Positions 41,813 through 51,045 of a DNA stretch of 64,000 nucleotides are shown here, in pieces. Positions within the stretch are counted from its first letter, which is position 1; each line of letters opens with the position of its first letter. Position numbers and translations under genes: made by a program. Below the pieces are notes generated by a model. The model searched no databases and was not told the origin of the DNA. It saw nothing but the letters and a program-made list of their open reading frames with translations. The stretch is from assembly GCA_017556705.1 (NCBI GenBank), contig JAFYMG010000006.1, forward strand, positions 44,245 to 108,244. Direction: 5' to 3'. Origin of the DNA: Paludibacteraceae bacterium (GTDB taxonomy: Bacteria; Bacteroidota; Bacteroidia; Bacteroidales; Paludibacteraceae).

Positions 41813-42462
41813 AATGGAAGATATACTACGGCCTTCTCTTTGTACCAATCGCCAACGAATATTTTAGATATATCTGTAATCTCTACGTATTTGCGGTATG
41901 CTTGTGTCTCTCCGTCAAGATTACCACCTTTGAGCACCATCAATCCGTTAGGCATTGCATTCTGATGGTTGCTGCTTACGTTCTTGCGAATCAACTTGAC
42001 TAGATCACCAAGAGGCATCACGGCACGACTGATAACAAAATCAAACTTACCTTTCTCCATCTCGGCACGCTCTTGAATGCATGTCACATTCTTTAGTCCG
42101 ATGGCATTAGCAATCTCCGTAGCTACTTTGATCTTTTTACCAATACTGTCAATCAATGTGAACTGACATTCTGGAAACAATATAGCCAACGGAATACCAG
42201 GAAAACCTCCACCCGTGCCTACGTCAAGTAGGGTAGTACCTGGCTGAAAACGAAGCACTTTAGCTATTGCAAGGGAGTGGATAATGTGATGTGGATATAG
42301 GTCGTCAATGTCTTTGCGTGAGATAACATTTATCTTTGCATTCCAATCACGGTATAATTCTCCCAATGCGGTAAATTGTTGCACCTGCAGAGGTGTCAAG
42401 GAAAAATGTTCCTTAATCACCTCTACACCTGCAATATCAAGTTGGTTAATAGCTCCTGCCAT
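41809..42462 (-). CDS. rsmG: 16S rRNA m7G527 methyltransferase
   Basis: A 217-residue SAM methyltransferase. It shows NVISRKDIDDLYPHHIIHSLAI, LLDVGTGGGFPGIPLAILFPE (motif I), TCIQERAE and DFVISRAVMPL. It methylates the 530 loop of 16S rRNA. It overlaps yebC by one base (TAATG) and the MBL hydrolase by four. Confidence 0.95.
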   Translation of the reverse strand: MAGAINQLDIAGVEVIKEHFSLTPLQVQQFTALGELYRDWNAKINVISRKDIDDLYPHHIIHSLAIAKVLRFQPGTTLLDVGTGGGFPGIPLAILFPECQFTLIDSIGKKIKVATEIANAIGLKNVTCIQERAEMEKGKFDFVISRAVMPLGDLVKLIRKNVSSNHQNAMPNGLMVLKGGNLDGETQAYRKYVEITDISKIFVGDWYKEKAVVYLPL

Positions 42463-43178
42463 TATCCCAAGTTGGTAAATACGTTTTGTACGTCCTCGTC
42501 TTCCTCAATGCGGTCGATAAGTTTTTGTACGCTTTCCATCTCCTCATCGCTGAGGGTTTTAGTGTCGTTTGGAATACGAACGAACTCACAAGATTGGATC
42601 TCAAATCCGTTGTCTTCCAAATACTTTTGCATTTGAGAATATTGGTTGAAATCACCATAGATAACGATGGTTCCTTCTTCTTCGTCATGACCAAGTTCCT
42701 CAACACCGAAGTCAATCAACTCCAACTCAAGTTCATCCAAATCAACACCATCTTTAGCCGCTACCGTAAAGCAAGCTTTGCGCTCGAAGAGGAATTGCAA
42801 ACAACCTTGTGTACCAAGACTACCACCATGTTTGGTGAAATAGCTGCGGATATTAGCTACAGTACGCATGTTGTTGTCGGTAGCTGTTTCCACAAAGATA
42901 GCTACACCGTGAGGACCATATCCCTCATAGCAAATCTCTTTGTAGCCCTCTGATGACTTATCGGTTGCCTTCTTGATAGCACGCTCGATGTTGTCTTTTG
43001 GCATGTTCTCCTTCTTACATTGTTGCATCAATGTACGAAGACGAGGATTGCTGTCTGGATCTGGACCACCATCGCGTGCTGCCATGGTGATTTCCTTACC
43101 CAATTTGGTAAATACACGGGCCATGTGACCCCAACGTTTTAATTTTGTCGCTTTGCGATATTCAAAAGCTCTTCCCAT
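42462..43178 (-). CDS. YebC/PmpR-family regulator
   Basis: A 238-residue protein starting MGRAFEYRKATKLKRWGHMA, then FTKLGKEITMAARDGGPDPDSNPRLRTLMQQCKKENMPKDNIERAIKKA in the order of the family. YEGYGPHGVAIFVE and the later acidic half follow. Family members are DNA-binding regulators or aid translation of polyproline stretches; which applies cannot be told. Translationally coupled to rsmG. Confidence 0.93.
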   Translation of the reverse strand: MGRAFEYRKATKLKRWGHMARVFTKLGKEITMAARDGGPDPDSNPRLRTLMQQCKKENMPKDNIERAIKKATDKSSEGYKEICYEGYGPHGVAIFVETATDNNMRTVANIRSYFTKHGGSLGTQGCLQFLFERKACFTVAAKDGVDLDELELELIDFGVEELGHDEEEGTIVIYGDFNQYSQMQKYLEDNGFEIQSCEFVRIPNDTKTLSDEEMESVQKLIDRIEEDEDVQNVFTNLG

Positions 43179-43200
43179 ATTTAGTCTTTATTTTATGTTT

Positions 43201-45735
43201 TTATTCTGTGATTGTTGAATCTACATTTTGTACGCGGTCATGAATAGTCTCATAGGTCACTTCCTCAAAAGTGATATGGAATTCTACACGACGATTCTTT
43301 TCACGACCTTCTTTGGTATTGTTATCTGCGATTGGCATGTCAGGGCCATAACCATGAGCAGTTAATCGTGCTGCAGGAACTCCCTTATCAATCAGGTACT
43401 TGCGCACGGAACGAGCACGACGATCTGATAAGTCCATATTGTAGTCATATTTGCCTACATTATCAGTATGACCTTGTACCTCAATGATATAAGTAGGATT
43501 ATCAATGAAAATCTGTGCAATATCATCAAGAATCTTATAGGAAGTAGGCTTGATAGTTGCCTTGCCATTTTCGAATTGAATACCAGACATGGCCTTGTTA
43601 AGCAAATTACGTATCTCGCGTTTTATTTCAGGGCAACCTTTATTTGCTTTAACACCAGCAATGGTAGGGCAAAGATCCTCATAATCATACACACCATCGT
43701 TGTCTATATCTAATGGGCAACCAAGAGAATCTACGTAATTACGTGCCTCAGGGATAGTGTTGTTACATTGATCGCAATAATCATATATACCGTCTTTGTC
43801 TGTGTCTAATGGACAACCATTTTGATCCACCATACCATATGCTTCTTCTGGGGTATCAGGACACAAATCAAGGAAGTCATATACACCATCTCCATCTGTA
43901 TCTAGTGGACAACCTGTGGAATCAACCATGCCACGAGCTGCCATTGGTGTGTTCGGACAGATATCAAGATGGTCAGATACGCCATCACCATCTGAATCCA
44001 TGGTACAACCATCAGCATCTACATGAGCAATAGCTTCGAAAGGCGTGTTTGGACACAAGTCACGGTAGTCTGGTACATCATCTCCATCACTATCCAATGG
44101 ACAACCTACAGAATCAATCATGCCATATGTGGCAGAAGGAGTATAAGGACATTCATCTAAATAATCGGCAACCTCATCGCCATCCATGTCTAATGGACAA
44201 CCCATCTCATCCACGCGAACGTTAAGTGGCGTATTAGGACATACGTCTAAGACATCCAAAATACCATCTTTATCTTTATCTTTATCCTTTGGATTGGTAC
44301 CTACTACGATAGCTATGCCAAAAGCTAAGTTCACTCCAGGTGTCTTATAAGGTAACGGAATATTTCCAATTTCTGTTGCAGCTGTGGCATATGTGGTTGG
44401 TACATAATCGGTTGCTAAAGTTAACATGAGTCCGTCGTATGGAGCGATAGATAATGCGGCACCTATGTTGCTCCAGTGGCCATTCATGAATGAATAGGAA
44501 GCCGCTATATTAAACCAATTAAAGGGACGGAATGCCGCACCAAAGGTCACTTCTTCGGTGATTCGACTATTATAAAAGCGAGTACGTGAATATACACCAA
44601 CGCCTACGCGATTCTTCCAGAAATTAGCATCTAAACCTACATTCAAGTTGGCAGTTAACATGTTCAACTGAGGGAATGGACTATTGTCTATTTCAGAAAT
44701 ATGTAGAGCATTTACATATCCACTTAAGGTGTTGCTCAAATTATTGCCAGAGGCTTCTTCAGTATTGATTAAATCAGAATAGTTCATATCCACACCATTG
44801 AAGGTGGTGTCGATAGATACACTAGCCATCGCATGACGATGCCAACGAATAAAACCTAGATCTGTTACTGAAGCTGTAATCTGCAAGTTTTTAATAGGTT
44901 TATAGGTTACACCCAAATCAAAAGCGAAACCCATGCCCGCGGGTTCAATAAAATTAGCAATTGTCTTTTCGATACTAGCTGATTCGTCAATAATCAAACT
45001 CAATGGATCAAAATCATCAAATTTATTCAAATTAGTTGGTAATTGAGACCATCTTAATGGGGCTGCTGCATATATATTTCCAGCACCTGATAGATGGACG
45101 GAGTCTACTGAGGATGAAAAAGCTACATCGTTCATGTTCATATTCACACGGGCTTGACCTATAAGGACTTTCACCTTTCCACCCACAGACCATTGATCAT
45201 TAATCTTGTGAGAGTAACCGATTGCAAGGTCGGTGTATGCTAATCCACTCATACCCATACCTAAGCAAATAGGAGTGTTGGTATCTAGATTATTTAACCC
45301 AAAGATGGTATTTGATACACCTATGTCTGTGTATAAATGCTCGGCAATGTTGATGTGAAAATAACCAAAATCTTTGATCGCAAAGCCAAAGCCTAATATG
45401 TTCATGTATATGTCTGCATCCGTTGCGAACATCGCAGGCTTGTCCATTAACCAATTGGCTGGAGCATCTGGATGCCATGAGGTAATCGTATTTCCATTTG
45501 ACCCCTTGAAAATAAAATCTTCCATTGTCCAATTATTTGTACCTGCCCACAAACTAGTATAACCAACTGCTGGCAAGGTTAGATAAAATCGGCTTGCGGG
45601 TTGAAAAGCAGGGTTGATAATGTGACGCATAGGCGCATTCTCCAAGAAATACAGCGTATTCACTTGTTGAGCCAAAATAGAAATATTGAATCCTAAAAAT
45701 AGACTCAAAATAATACTATATACACGTTTTTTCAC
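43201..45735 (-). CDS. Large OmpA-family outer membrane protein with calcium-type repeats
   Basis: An 844-residue protein with signal peptide (MKKRVYSIILSLFLGFNISI). An N-terminal beta-barrel of the DUF5723 type follows (LENAPMRHIINPAFQP, AYTDLAIGYSHKINDQWSVG, VTYKPIKNLQITASVTDLGF). About seven thrombospondin type 3-like units (DMDGDEVADYLDECPYTP, DSDGDGVSDHLDICPNTP) sit between about residue 490 and 700. A C-terminal OmpA peptidoglycan-binding domain follows (YIIEVQGHTDNVG, LSDRRARSVRKYL, GREKNRRVEF). It links outer membrane and cell wall; the DxDxDG repeats should bind calcium. The next gene upstream encodes a lipoprotein probably acting with it. Confidence 0.9.
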   Translation of the reverse strand: MKKRVYSIILSLFLGFNISILAQQVNTLYFLENAPMRHIINPAFQPASRFYLTLPAVGYTSLWAGTNNWTMEDFIFKGSNGNTITSWHPDAPANWLMDKPAMFATDADIYMNILGFGFAIKDFGYFHINIAEHLYTDIGVSNTIFGLNNLDTNTPICLGMGMSGLAYTDLAIGYSHKINDQWSVGGKVKVLIGQARVNMNMNDVAFSSSVDSVHLSGAGNIYAAAPLRWSQLPTNLNKFDDFDPLSLIIDESASIEKTIANFIEPAGMGFAFDLGVTYKPIKNLQITASVTDLGFIRWHRHAMASVSIDTTFNGVDMNYSDLINTEEASGNNLSNTLSGYVNALHISEIDNSPFPQLNMLTANLNVGLDANFWKNRVGVGVYSRTRFYNSRITEEVTFGAAFRPFNWFNIAASYSFMNGHWSNIGAALSIAPYDGLMLTLATDYVPTTYATAATEIGNIPLPYKTPGVNLAFGIAIVVGTNPKDKDKDKDGILDVLDVCPNTPLNVRVDEMGCPLDMDGDEVADYLDECPYTPSATYGMIDSVGCPLDSDGDDVPDYRDLCPNTPFEAIAHVDADGCTMDSDGDGVSDHLDICPNTPMAARGMVDSTGCPLDTDGDGVYDFLDLCPDTPEEAYGMVDQNGCPLDTDKDGIYDYCDQCNNTIPEARNYVDSLGCPLDIDNDGVYDYEDLCPTIAGVKANKGCPEIKREIRNLLNKAMSGIQFENGKATIKPTSYKILDDIAQIFIDNPTYIIEVQGHTDNVGKYDYNMDLSDRRARSVRKYLIDKGVPAARLTAHGYGPDMPIADNNTKEGREKNRRVEFHITFEEVTYETIHDRVQNVDSTITE

Positions 45736-45755
45736 GATGATGAATTTTAGAATGA

Positions 45756-47573
45756 TTATTCGAGTAAATTAAAAATATCTATTACTGCATCAATATTGGC
45801 TGTTACGCCTGCATTGATATGCAAAGATGCATTTGGCGTCAATTTTACAACATCTTTATTTTGGCCTAATTCTGCAGTCAATATAATGTGCTCTATGGAT
45901 GCTAATTTTGCAAAGTCTTCTTTATGGAGAGTCAGGGAGATTATATTTTTACTAGGTTCCACCACTAAACCATCCACAATCTTGTTCTCAGGATACGATA
46001 AGTGTAAATCAATTGTTTTTGATTCCATATTACTCAATTGCACAAGTCCATGGTCTTTATCGTGAAGTGTAAAGTGACCACTGATATCAAATGGAATCCA
46101 GTTTTCTATAGTCAAATACAACTGTAAATCAGCGGTGTCAATTGATCCATTGTTACTCATCTCAGCAAGAAGAGAATCCAACTGTAACATATCTAATTGA
46201 AGATTCGCAATGGTATCAGAATAGGATATTTGTATTCCTTCGTTAAATTCGAAAGGAACGTTAACCGCCCAAGTTACATCCATTTTCATATCGTTGGTGA
46301 TACGGAATTGTTTTTGCTCTGTTGTGTCACCCTCAATACTGAAATCGTAAGAGATATTATCAGGATGAACTTTGAACAACTCTGACAAATTACCTCTCTC
46401 AGGTGTGTAATCCAAAACGATGGTATCTTTTGCTCTCGTATTCAAAGGGGCATCCAAAGCTATCTTCGCAGGCAAGCGAAACTCTCCGAAGGTGCGACCA
46501 TTAAAGCATGCATATCGTTGTTCGTCACCAGAAGATACACTAAAAGAATTGATATGTATTAACAATGGTAAGGATAATGCGTGTTCAAAGCATAACATAA
46601 TGCTTGGCTCGCGAATAGGAAGCACCAAGCCGTCTAATGCGCTCCAACTGCTCCAAAGGTCACTTAATGGCATGTCTGTAACGGACAGATGCATATAATC
46701 CGAAGCATCAAAATAACCATAGATAGCATCAAACTCTAAATCTTTAAGACTAATGCCGAATACGATGTTTTGGTTTCTTTGTAAAGCTAACTCTTGATGA
46801 GTATAGAACTCTAAATGCAGTGTAAGATCTAATGTCTCAAGCATATTATCTGCTCCAAGAGGACGTGTTGGGTCTTCAACCAGAATGATACCACAATCCT
46901 GTAATCTGATGGAGAAATCTCTATCAAAATCACCATTGGCAGTAGGAATAGACACGATGTTAGATCCTGAGCATTTAAATCCGTTTCCAAAAGTAATATC
47001 CATCTTTTGGATATCTTGCCAAGAGAGATTGATGTTTTCCAGCGATAAGGTAGCAGTGAAATCCACCAATTTTACTAATATACTATCCAAACGCTGATGC
47101 TCCAAGTCGTTATTCATTGCCGATATGTCCAACTGTATTGGGATATCCACAGCGAAACTCTGTCCTGCGGGCAGATGTAAGCCGAGATCATATATATCAT
47201 CAAACAAACCTGGAATATCTGGTATGCTAGGAAGATCACCTAGTGCAGATAACAAAATATCGTCTATACAGAGCGAGATTTTTGTGGGCTCGATGTATTC
47301 CAATATGTCAATGGAGTAAAAATCATACGAGGTGGACATGGTGTCGGAATATACATACCGATTCAGTGTATCTACAGTTAAACCACCCAAAGTGGAATCG
47401 CCTAAAAAATCACCGAGACAGATCGTGGTGTTTCCTAACGGAATACCTACATTAGCATGGATTGAGGTGCTAGTGTCGATGTTATTTAAATCCACATCTG
47501 CTTGACAACCATTCAACAATACACATGTGCAGCACATGCATACCATGATTAAATTAATGAAAATACGTTGCAT
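45756..47573 (-). CDS. Large lipoprotein of unknown function
   Basis: About 605 residues from MQRIFINLIMVCMCCTCVLL, with lipobox LLNGC (Cys at about 23). The rest is rich in beta-strand with alternating hydrophobics and several repeating segments of the form LDLTLHLEFYT and ADLQLYLTIENW, suggesting tandem Ig-like sandwiches. I recognise no family. It is 20 bp upstream of the OmpA-family gene on the same strand and has its own promoter (47612-47619), so the two are probably one operon for an envelope structure. Confidence 0.7.
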   Translation of the reverse strand: MQRIFINLIMVCMCCTCVLLNGCQADVDLNNIDTSTSIHANVGIPLGNTTICLGDFLGDSTLGGLTVDTLNRYVYSDTMSTSYDFYSIDILEYIEPTKISLCIDDILLSALGDLPSIPDIPGLFDDIYDLGLHLPAGQSFAVDIPIQLDISAMNNDLEHQRLDSILVKLVDFTATLSLENINLSWQDIQKMDITFGNGFKCSGSNIVSIPTANGDFDRDFSIRLQDCGIILVEDPTRPLGADNMLETLDLTLHLEFYTHQELALQRNQNIVFGISLKDLEFDAIYGYFDASDYMHLSVTDMPLSDLWSSWSALDGLVLPIREPSIMLCFEHALSLPLLIHINSFSVSSGDEQRYACFNGRTFGEFRLPAKIALDAPLNTRAKDTIVLDYTPERGNLSELFKVHPDNISYDFSIEGDTTEQKQFRITNDMKMDVTWAVNVPFEFNEGIQISYSDTIANLQLDMLQLDSLLAEMSNNGSIDTADLQLYLTIENWIPFDISGHFTLHDKDHGLVQLSNMESKTIDLHLSYPENKIVDGLVVEPSKNIISLTLHKEDFAKLASIEHIILTAELGQNKDVVKLTPNASLHINAGVTANIDAVIDIFNLLE

Positions 47574-47611
47574 AATTTTTAACGTTATCAATAGTTTATT
47601 TTTTCACGCTG

Positions 47612-47619
47612 CAAAGTTA
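47612..47619 (-). promoter_or_regulatory. Promoter of the lipoprotein-OmpA operon
   Basis: The minus-strand box TAACTTTG is preceded by TTGCATTATTCAAAAAAAAG, 38 bp before the lipoprotein start. Confidence 0.7.
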
Positions 47620-47646
47620 CAACTTTTTTTTGAATAATGCAACTAT

Positions 47647-49074
47647 TTACGTGTTTTTTATGAAATAAACTTTTTCTGTGGCACGTGTGATGGTAGTATA
47701 TAACCATCGGTAGTATGCGATGATATTCTCTTTGCTCGTTTTTTCTTCACCACCTTTGTATGGGTCAATAAAGACTCTTGCCCACTGTCCTCCTTGTGAT
47801 TTATGCCCAGTAATTGCGTATGCCATACGTATTTGTAATGCATTGTAATAAGGTGATTTGTAGATGGTTTCGGTTAGTTCCTTACGACGATGCTGCAATT
47901 CTGGATAGTCTTCTGCTATCTTGTAAAATAAATCTTTGTGCATCTTTTGGATTGTGTCTGGATTGTCGCTATGTATGGTCTCTAGCCATAGAACGACATC
48001 TATTTCCCAATCATAGTCCAATGATCGTAGTTGGGCATCAGCAAAATGATAACCATATATTTCACGAATATTGCGCAAACGTACAATCTCTAACATGTCA
48101 CCATTTGCAAGAAAAGGTAGATTGTCGTATTTCTCTGTCCAAAAATAATTGTTTTTGCAAACCATCACTCGATCTCCGTTACCAATCTCCTCTTCTTTCC
48201 ATAGTATGCGTGCGCGGATCCCTTGGTTATATATGTTAGTGCGCTTATTTGTGCGTGTCAAAAGGATCGTTTCCTCTACACCAACTTCGCTGTAAGATTG
48301 CTCAATGGCCTCCAATAGTTCTGTTCCTGATACAGTGCAGATGTCTTTTCGAAATTCTATAATTTTCCAGATATTATCTACCAACCCATTGCATATCTCT
48401 TCTGTGCTATCACCTAGCGCTAGAGGGCGCAATCGAGTAGCATTTTCTAATATCCCACTGTCAATGGCTTGACGCGCTACTTCTGTCAATGTGTGGGAGA
48501 AGATAGATAGCTGATAACCAGACATGTATGTTTCGTCTAGTGCGGGTGATTTGTTAGATCCTATTGGTGGCAACTGTGCGTCATCACCGAGCATAAGTAA
48601 ATAACAACCTTTATCATTGTAGACATAACGAACCAAATCATCCAAAAGGATACCAGAACCAAACATTGGATTGTCGCGAAGACCGCTGATCATAGATGCT
48701 TCATCAACGATAAAGAGAGTGTCGTGGTGTAAATTATCATTGAGTGTGAATATGTCCTCTCCCAACCGCTTTTGCCTATATATATACTTATGTATGGTGT
48801 ATGCGGGGGTGTGCGAATGCCTCGAAAGTACTTTGGCTGCTCTTCCTGTGGGGGCAAGTAATACGATACGTTGTTGCAATTGTTGTAGTGCTTCCACTAA
48901 GGCTGCCATGATAGTAGTTTTGCCAGTACCAGCGTATCCTCGTAAGATAAAGGCTTTGCGTGGGTCGGAGGATGTGATAAATTGGCTCAGTTTATCCAAC
49001 AGTATTCGCTGCCCTTCATTGGCTTCAAAGGGTAACTTATGTATGATTCTATTCTTGATAAACTGCTCCAGCAT
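47647..49074 (-). CDS. RecD/Pif1-like superfamily 1 DNA helicase
   Basis: A 475-residue ATP-dependent helicase. Motif I is LRGYAGTGKTTIMAAL, Ia is VLLAPTGRAAKVLS, II is LFIVDEASMI, III is LMLGDDAQLPPIG, and the C-terminal motifs include NGDRVMVCKNNYFW and YAITGHKSQGGQWARVFID (motif V). Length and order fit the short RecD2-like or Pif1-like helicases of Bacteroidota. It acts on DNA ends or in replication and repair. The SRP RNA gene lies just upstream, transcribed the same way. Confidence 0.9.
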   Translation of the reverse strand: MLEQFIKNRIIHKLPFEANEGQRILLDKLSQFITSSDPRKAFILRGYAGTGKTTIMAALVEALQQLQQRIVLLAPTGRAAKVLSRHSHTPAYTIHKYIYRQKRLGEDIFTLNDNLHHDTLFIVDEASMISGLRDNPMFGSGILLDDLVRYVYNDKGCYLLMLGDDAQLPPIGSNKSPALDETYMSGYQLSIFSHTLTEVARQAIDSGILENATRLRPLALGDSTEEICNGLVDNIWKIIEFRKDICTVSGTELLEAIEQSYSEVGVEETILLTRTNKRTNIYNQGIRARILWKEEEIGNGDRVMVCKNNYFWTEKYDNLPFLANGDMLEIVRLRNIREIYGYHFADAQLRSLDYDWEIDVVLWLETIHSDNPDTIQKMHKDLFYKIAEDYPELQHRRKELTETIYKSPYYNALQIRMAYAITGHKSQGGQWARVFIDPYKGGEEKTSKENIIAYYRWLYTTITRATEKVYFIKNT

Positions 49075-49077
49075 CCC

Positions 49078-49112
49078 AACTCATCACTTATAACTCATAG
49101 TTCATAATTAAA
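49078..49112. repeat. AACTCAT heptamer repeat before the helicase gene
   Basis: AACTCAT, CACTTAT, AACTCAT, AGTTCAT and AATTAAA in 7-bp register, between the SRP RNA terminator and the helicase start. Confidence 0.8.
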
Positions 49113-49116
49113 AAAA

Positions 49117-49214
49117 GGGTAAGCTTGCTACATCGCACCGCTACAACCTCTTACCCTTGCTTCGGTCAAGACCTGGGGGAGTTCAGAGGGAGCTGGTCGT
49201 GTAGGACTTACCCT
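49117..49214 (-). ncRNA. ffs: Small bacterial SRP RNA (4.5S-like)
   Basis: On the minus strand the segment begins GGGTAAGTCC and ends GCAAGCTTACCC, so its ends pair into a terminal helix. The core contains GAACTCCCCCAGG and, after a short apical loop, GAAGCAAGGGTAAG. These are the two conserved strands of the SRP RNA symmetric and asymmetric loop region that binds Ffh (compare GAACUCCCCCAGG...AGCAAGGGUAAG in other bacteria). A run of seven T follows the terminal helix and acts as a terminator. A consensus promoter lies just upstream (49225-49232). Ffh itself is encoded at 16607-17914. Exact ends are estimated from the helix. Confidence 0.88.
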
Positions 49215-49224
49215 AAATCGGCTG

Positions 49225-49232
49225 CAAAGGTA
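49225..49232 (-). promoter_or_regulatory. Promoter of the SRP RNA gene
   Basis: The minus-strand box TACCTTTG with TTGTTCATGTGCA upstream; the RNA starts about 10-15 bp after it. Confidence 0.7.
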
Positions 49233-49471
49233 CAACAAAAAATGCACATGAACAAGAAAAATGCAAAAAAAGTGCGTTTTTTACTGCATTTTTCTTGTGT
49301 ATGGGCTGCATATAGCGGTAGTACTTTCGAGGTGGGGCCCGCTAGCGGGAGGTGTCCTCGAAGGTACAACCTTGTCGCTATATGTGAGGACGAAGTCCGG
49401 CAATATGTACAAAAATGTCAAAAAAATGTATTTTTGCTGCATTTTTTCTTGCGCTTTTAAGAAAATTTTCA

Positions 49472-49479
49472 TACCTTTG
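49472..49479 (+). promoter_or_regulatory. Promoter of the SPOUT methyltransferase gene
   Basis: TACCTTTG box ending 21 bp before the ATG at 49501, with TTTTTCTTGCGC upstream. It excludes the longer start at 49261. Confidence 0.7.
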
Positions 49480-49500
49480 CGCGGTAAAGTGCAAAAAGCC

Positions 49501-50241
49501 ATGAATGACCATCTTAGTAAAGCACAAATAAAATGGGTACGAAGCTTACAGCAAAAGAAGCACCGTGATGCGGAGGGACTTTTTGTGGCTGAAGGTGAGA
49601 AGTGCGTGAATGACCTTCGTCAGGCATTTGAATTGGTGCTACTCGCCACTCCCGATAATGCGTCTTCTGTGGAGATCGAACAAATGTCATCATTGCGTAC
49701 GCCACAAGGAACAATCGCTGTCTTCCGCAAACGCCCCATCGTCTCATCGCCTGATCGCCTGATCGCCTCATCGCCTGAATGTTTATCCCTCGCCCTTGAT
49801 GGTGTACAAGATCCTGGTAATTTAGGAACTATCATTCGTACATGCGATTGGTTTGGAATACACCATATTCTTTGCTCGCGTGATACGGCGGATTGCTATA
49901 ACCCTAAAGTGGTGCAAGCCACGATGGGGGCATTGGCGCGTGTGCGACTGCACTATGTCGATTTGCCAAATGTACTCGCTGGACTTTGCCAACAAGGGAT
50001 ACCGCTTTATGGCACGTTGCTCGACGGACAGAATATGTACGATAATAATGCTATTCCTGATAAGCAAAGAGGCATAATCATCATGGGTAATGAAGGAAAT
50101 GGTATCTCTCCAGAGGTACGGCAATTGATTACTCATCCGCTCTTTATTCCTTCATATCCAGCAGACATACCAACTTCCGAGAGTTTGAATGTGGGGGTCG
50201 CAACAGCCATTGTGTTATCGGAATTTAGAAGAAAACAATAA
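49501..50241 (+). CDS. TrmH/SpoU-family RNA 2'-O-methyltransferase
   Basis: About 246 residues from MNDHLSKAQIKWVRSLQQKK. SpoU-type SPOUT motifs: LALDGVQDPGNLGTIIRTCDWFG (motif 1), IIMGNEGNGIS (motif 2) and IPTSESLNVGVATAIVLSEF (motif 3). The target RNA, tRNA or rRNA, cannot be assigned. Residues VSSPDRLIASSPE just before motif 1 come from an 8-bp tandem repeat (49738-49777) and are an in-frame extension of the linker between the substrate-binding and SPOUT domains. Confidence 0.92.
   Translation: MNDHLSKAQIKWVRSLQQKKHRDAEGLFVAEGEKCVNDLRQAFELVLLATPDNASSVEIEQMSSLRTPQGTIAVFRKRPIVSSPDRLIASSPECLSLALDGVQDPGNLGTIIRTCDWFGIHHILCSRDTADCYNPKVVQATMGALARVRLHYVDLPNVLAGLCQQGIPLYGTLLDGQNMYDNNAIPDKQRGIIIMGNEGNGISPEVRQLITHPLFIPSYPADIPTSESLNVGVATAIVLSEFRRKQ
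49738..49777. repeat. ATCGCCTG octamer repeat inside the SPOUT gene
   Basis: Five 8-bp units: ATCGTCTC, ATCGCCTG, ATCGCCTG, ATCGCCTC and ATCGCCTG. Translated as PIVSSPDRLIASSPE directly before the conserved LALDGVQDPGN motif. Confidence 0.9.
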
Positions 50242-50253
50242 ACAACTTATACC

Positions 50254-51027
50254 ATGAAAACAAAAATCGTACTAATGTGTCTCTTGTGCACAATCATTCA
50301 AGCATGTAATCATTCAACCATCTTTGTGGGACATCGTGGCTGCTTGCTAGGCGTGGAGAATACCGCCGAAGCATTTATCAACGGTGCTACACATTTTGGT
50401 TACCAAGGATTGGAATGCGATGTGAAAGTTACGGTAGATAGTCAATTGGTGTGTTGGCACGACGATCATTTAAAACGAGTGGGGATTGATAGCATCATGA
50501 TTCCAGCCACCACCTTAGAGCAATTGCAGTCTCTCTCACTTGTACAAACACGTAAAGATGTAACATACACAGCCAAGATATGTACGGTAGATGAATATTT
50601 GGCGATATGTAAAGAGTACAACGTCTTCCCAGTGATAGAACTGAAGTGGGGAATAGGGTTGAATAATAATGATATGACGCTCTTCCCTGCGCTCTATGCC
50701 TTGATAGAGAAACATGGATTGGTTGAGGAGGCCATAATACTGACGTCGATGAAGCAATCTCTTGAGTATATTCGCAGCAATTATCCACAACTAACCTGCC
50801 AATGGCTGCGCCATAAGGTACAAGATGAAGAATATACTTGGTGTCAGGACTGGGGGGTGGACCTTAGTGTCGCACATACATCAGTCACGGAGGATGTGAT
50901 AGCACACAGCAAACAAATCAAGAAGGATGTTGCTACATGGACGGTTAATGATATTGCAGATTATGAACGCGTCAAAGAATTAGGCTGCAAGTATGTGACG
51001 ACAGATTGTCTAGAAATCAATAAATAA
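50254..51027 (+). CDS. Glycerophosphodiester phosphodiesterase lipoprotein
   Basis: A 257-residue lipoprotein (MKTKIVLMCLLCTIIQAC, Cys18) with the GDPD TIM-barrel: FVGHRGCLLGVENTAEAF with catalytic His-Arg-Gly and Glu-Asn, GYQGLECDVKVT with the metal Glu-Asp pair, CWHDDHLKRVG with the second His, and VIELKWG. The C-terminal ATWTVNDIADYERVKELG is the family tail. It hydrolyses glycerophosphodiesters to glycerol-3-phosphate. It is 18 bp upstream of a longer paralogue. Confidence 0.92.
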   Translation: MKTKIVLMCLLCTIIQACNHSTIFVGHRGCLLGVENTAEAFINGATHFGYQGLECDVKVTVDSQLVCWHDDHLKRVGIDSIMIPATTLEQLQSLSLVQTRKDVTYTAKICTVDEYLAICKEYNVFPVIELKWGIGLNNNDMTLFPALYALIEKHGLVEEAIILTSMKQSLEYIRSNYPQLTCQWLRHKVQDEEYTWCQDWGVDLSVAHTSVTEDVIAHSKQIKKDVATWTVNDIADYERVKELGCKYVTTDCLEINK

Positions 51028-51045
51028 CCATTTAATAATACATCT

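Larger units (their letters stand above)
49215..49500. other. Divergent intergenic region with palindrome and GC-rich hairpins
   Basis: From left: the SRP RNA promoter with its upstream element, then an inverted repeat ACAAGAAAAATGCA / TGCATTTTTCTTGT. A GC-rich hairpin (CCCGCTAGCGGG) near 49340 lies inside the longer dyad TTCGAGG...CCTCGAA. A hairpin GGACGAAGTCC (49386-49398) follows, and finally the plus-strand promoter of the SPOUT gene. It resembles the segments at 59503-59660 and 63737-63860. Confidence 0.65.

Noticed and set aside
49380..49410. RNase P RNA-like motif (GAGGACGAAGTCCGGC)
   Set aside because: It only resembles the P4 strand GAGGAAAGTCC; no other RNase P elements are nearby. 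The hairpin GGACGAAGTCC fits the local repeat style better.
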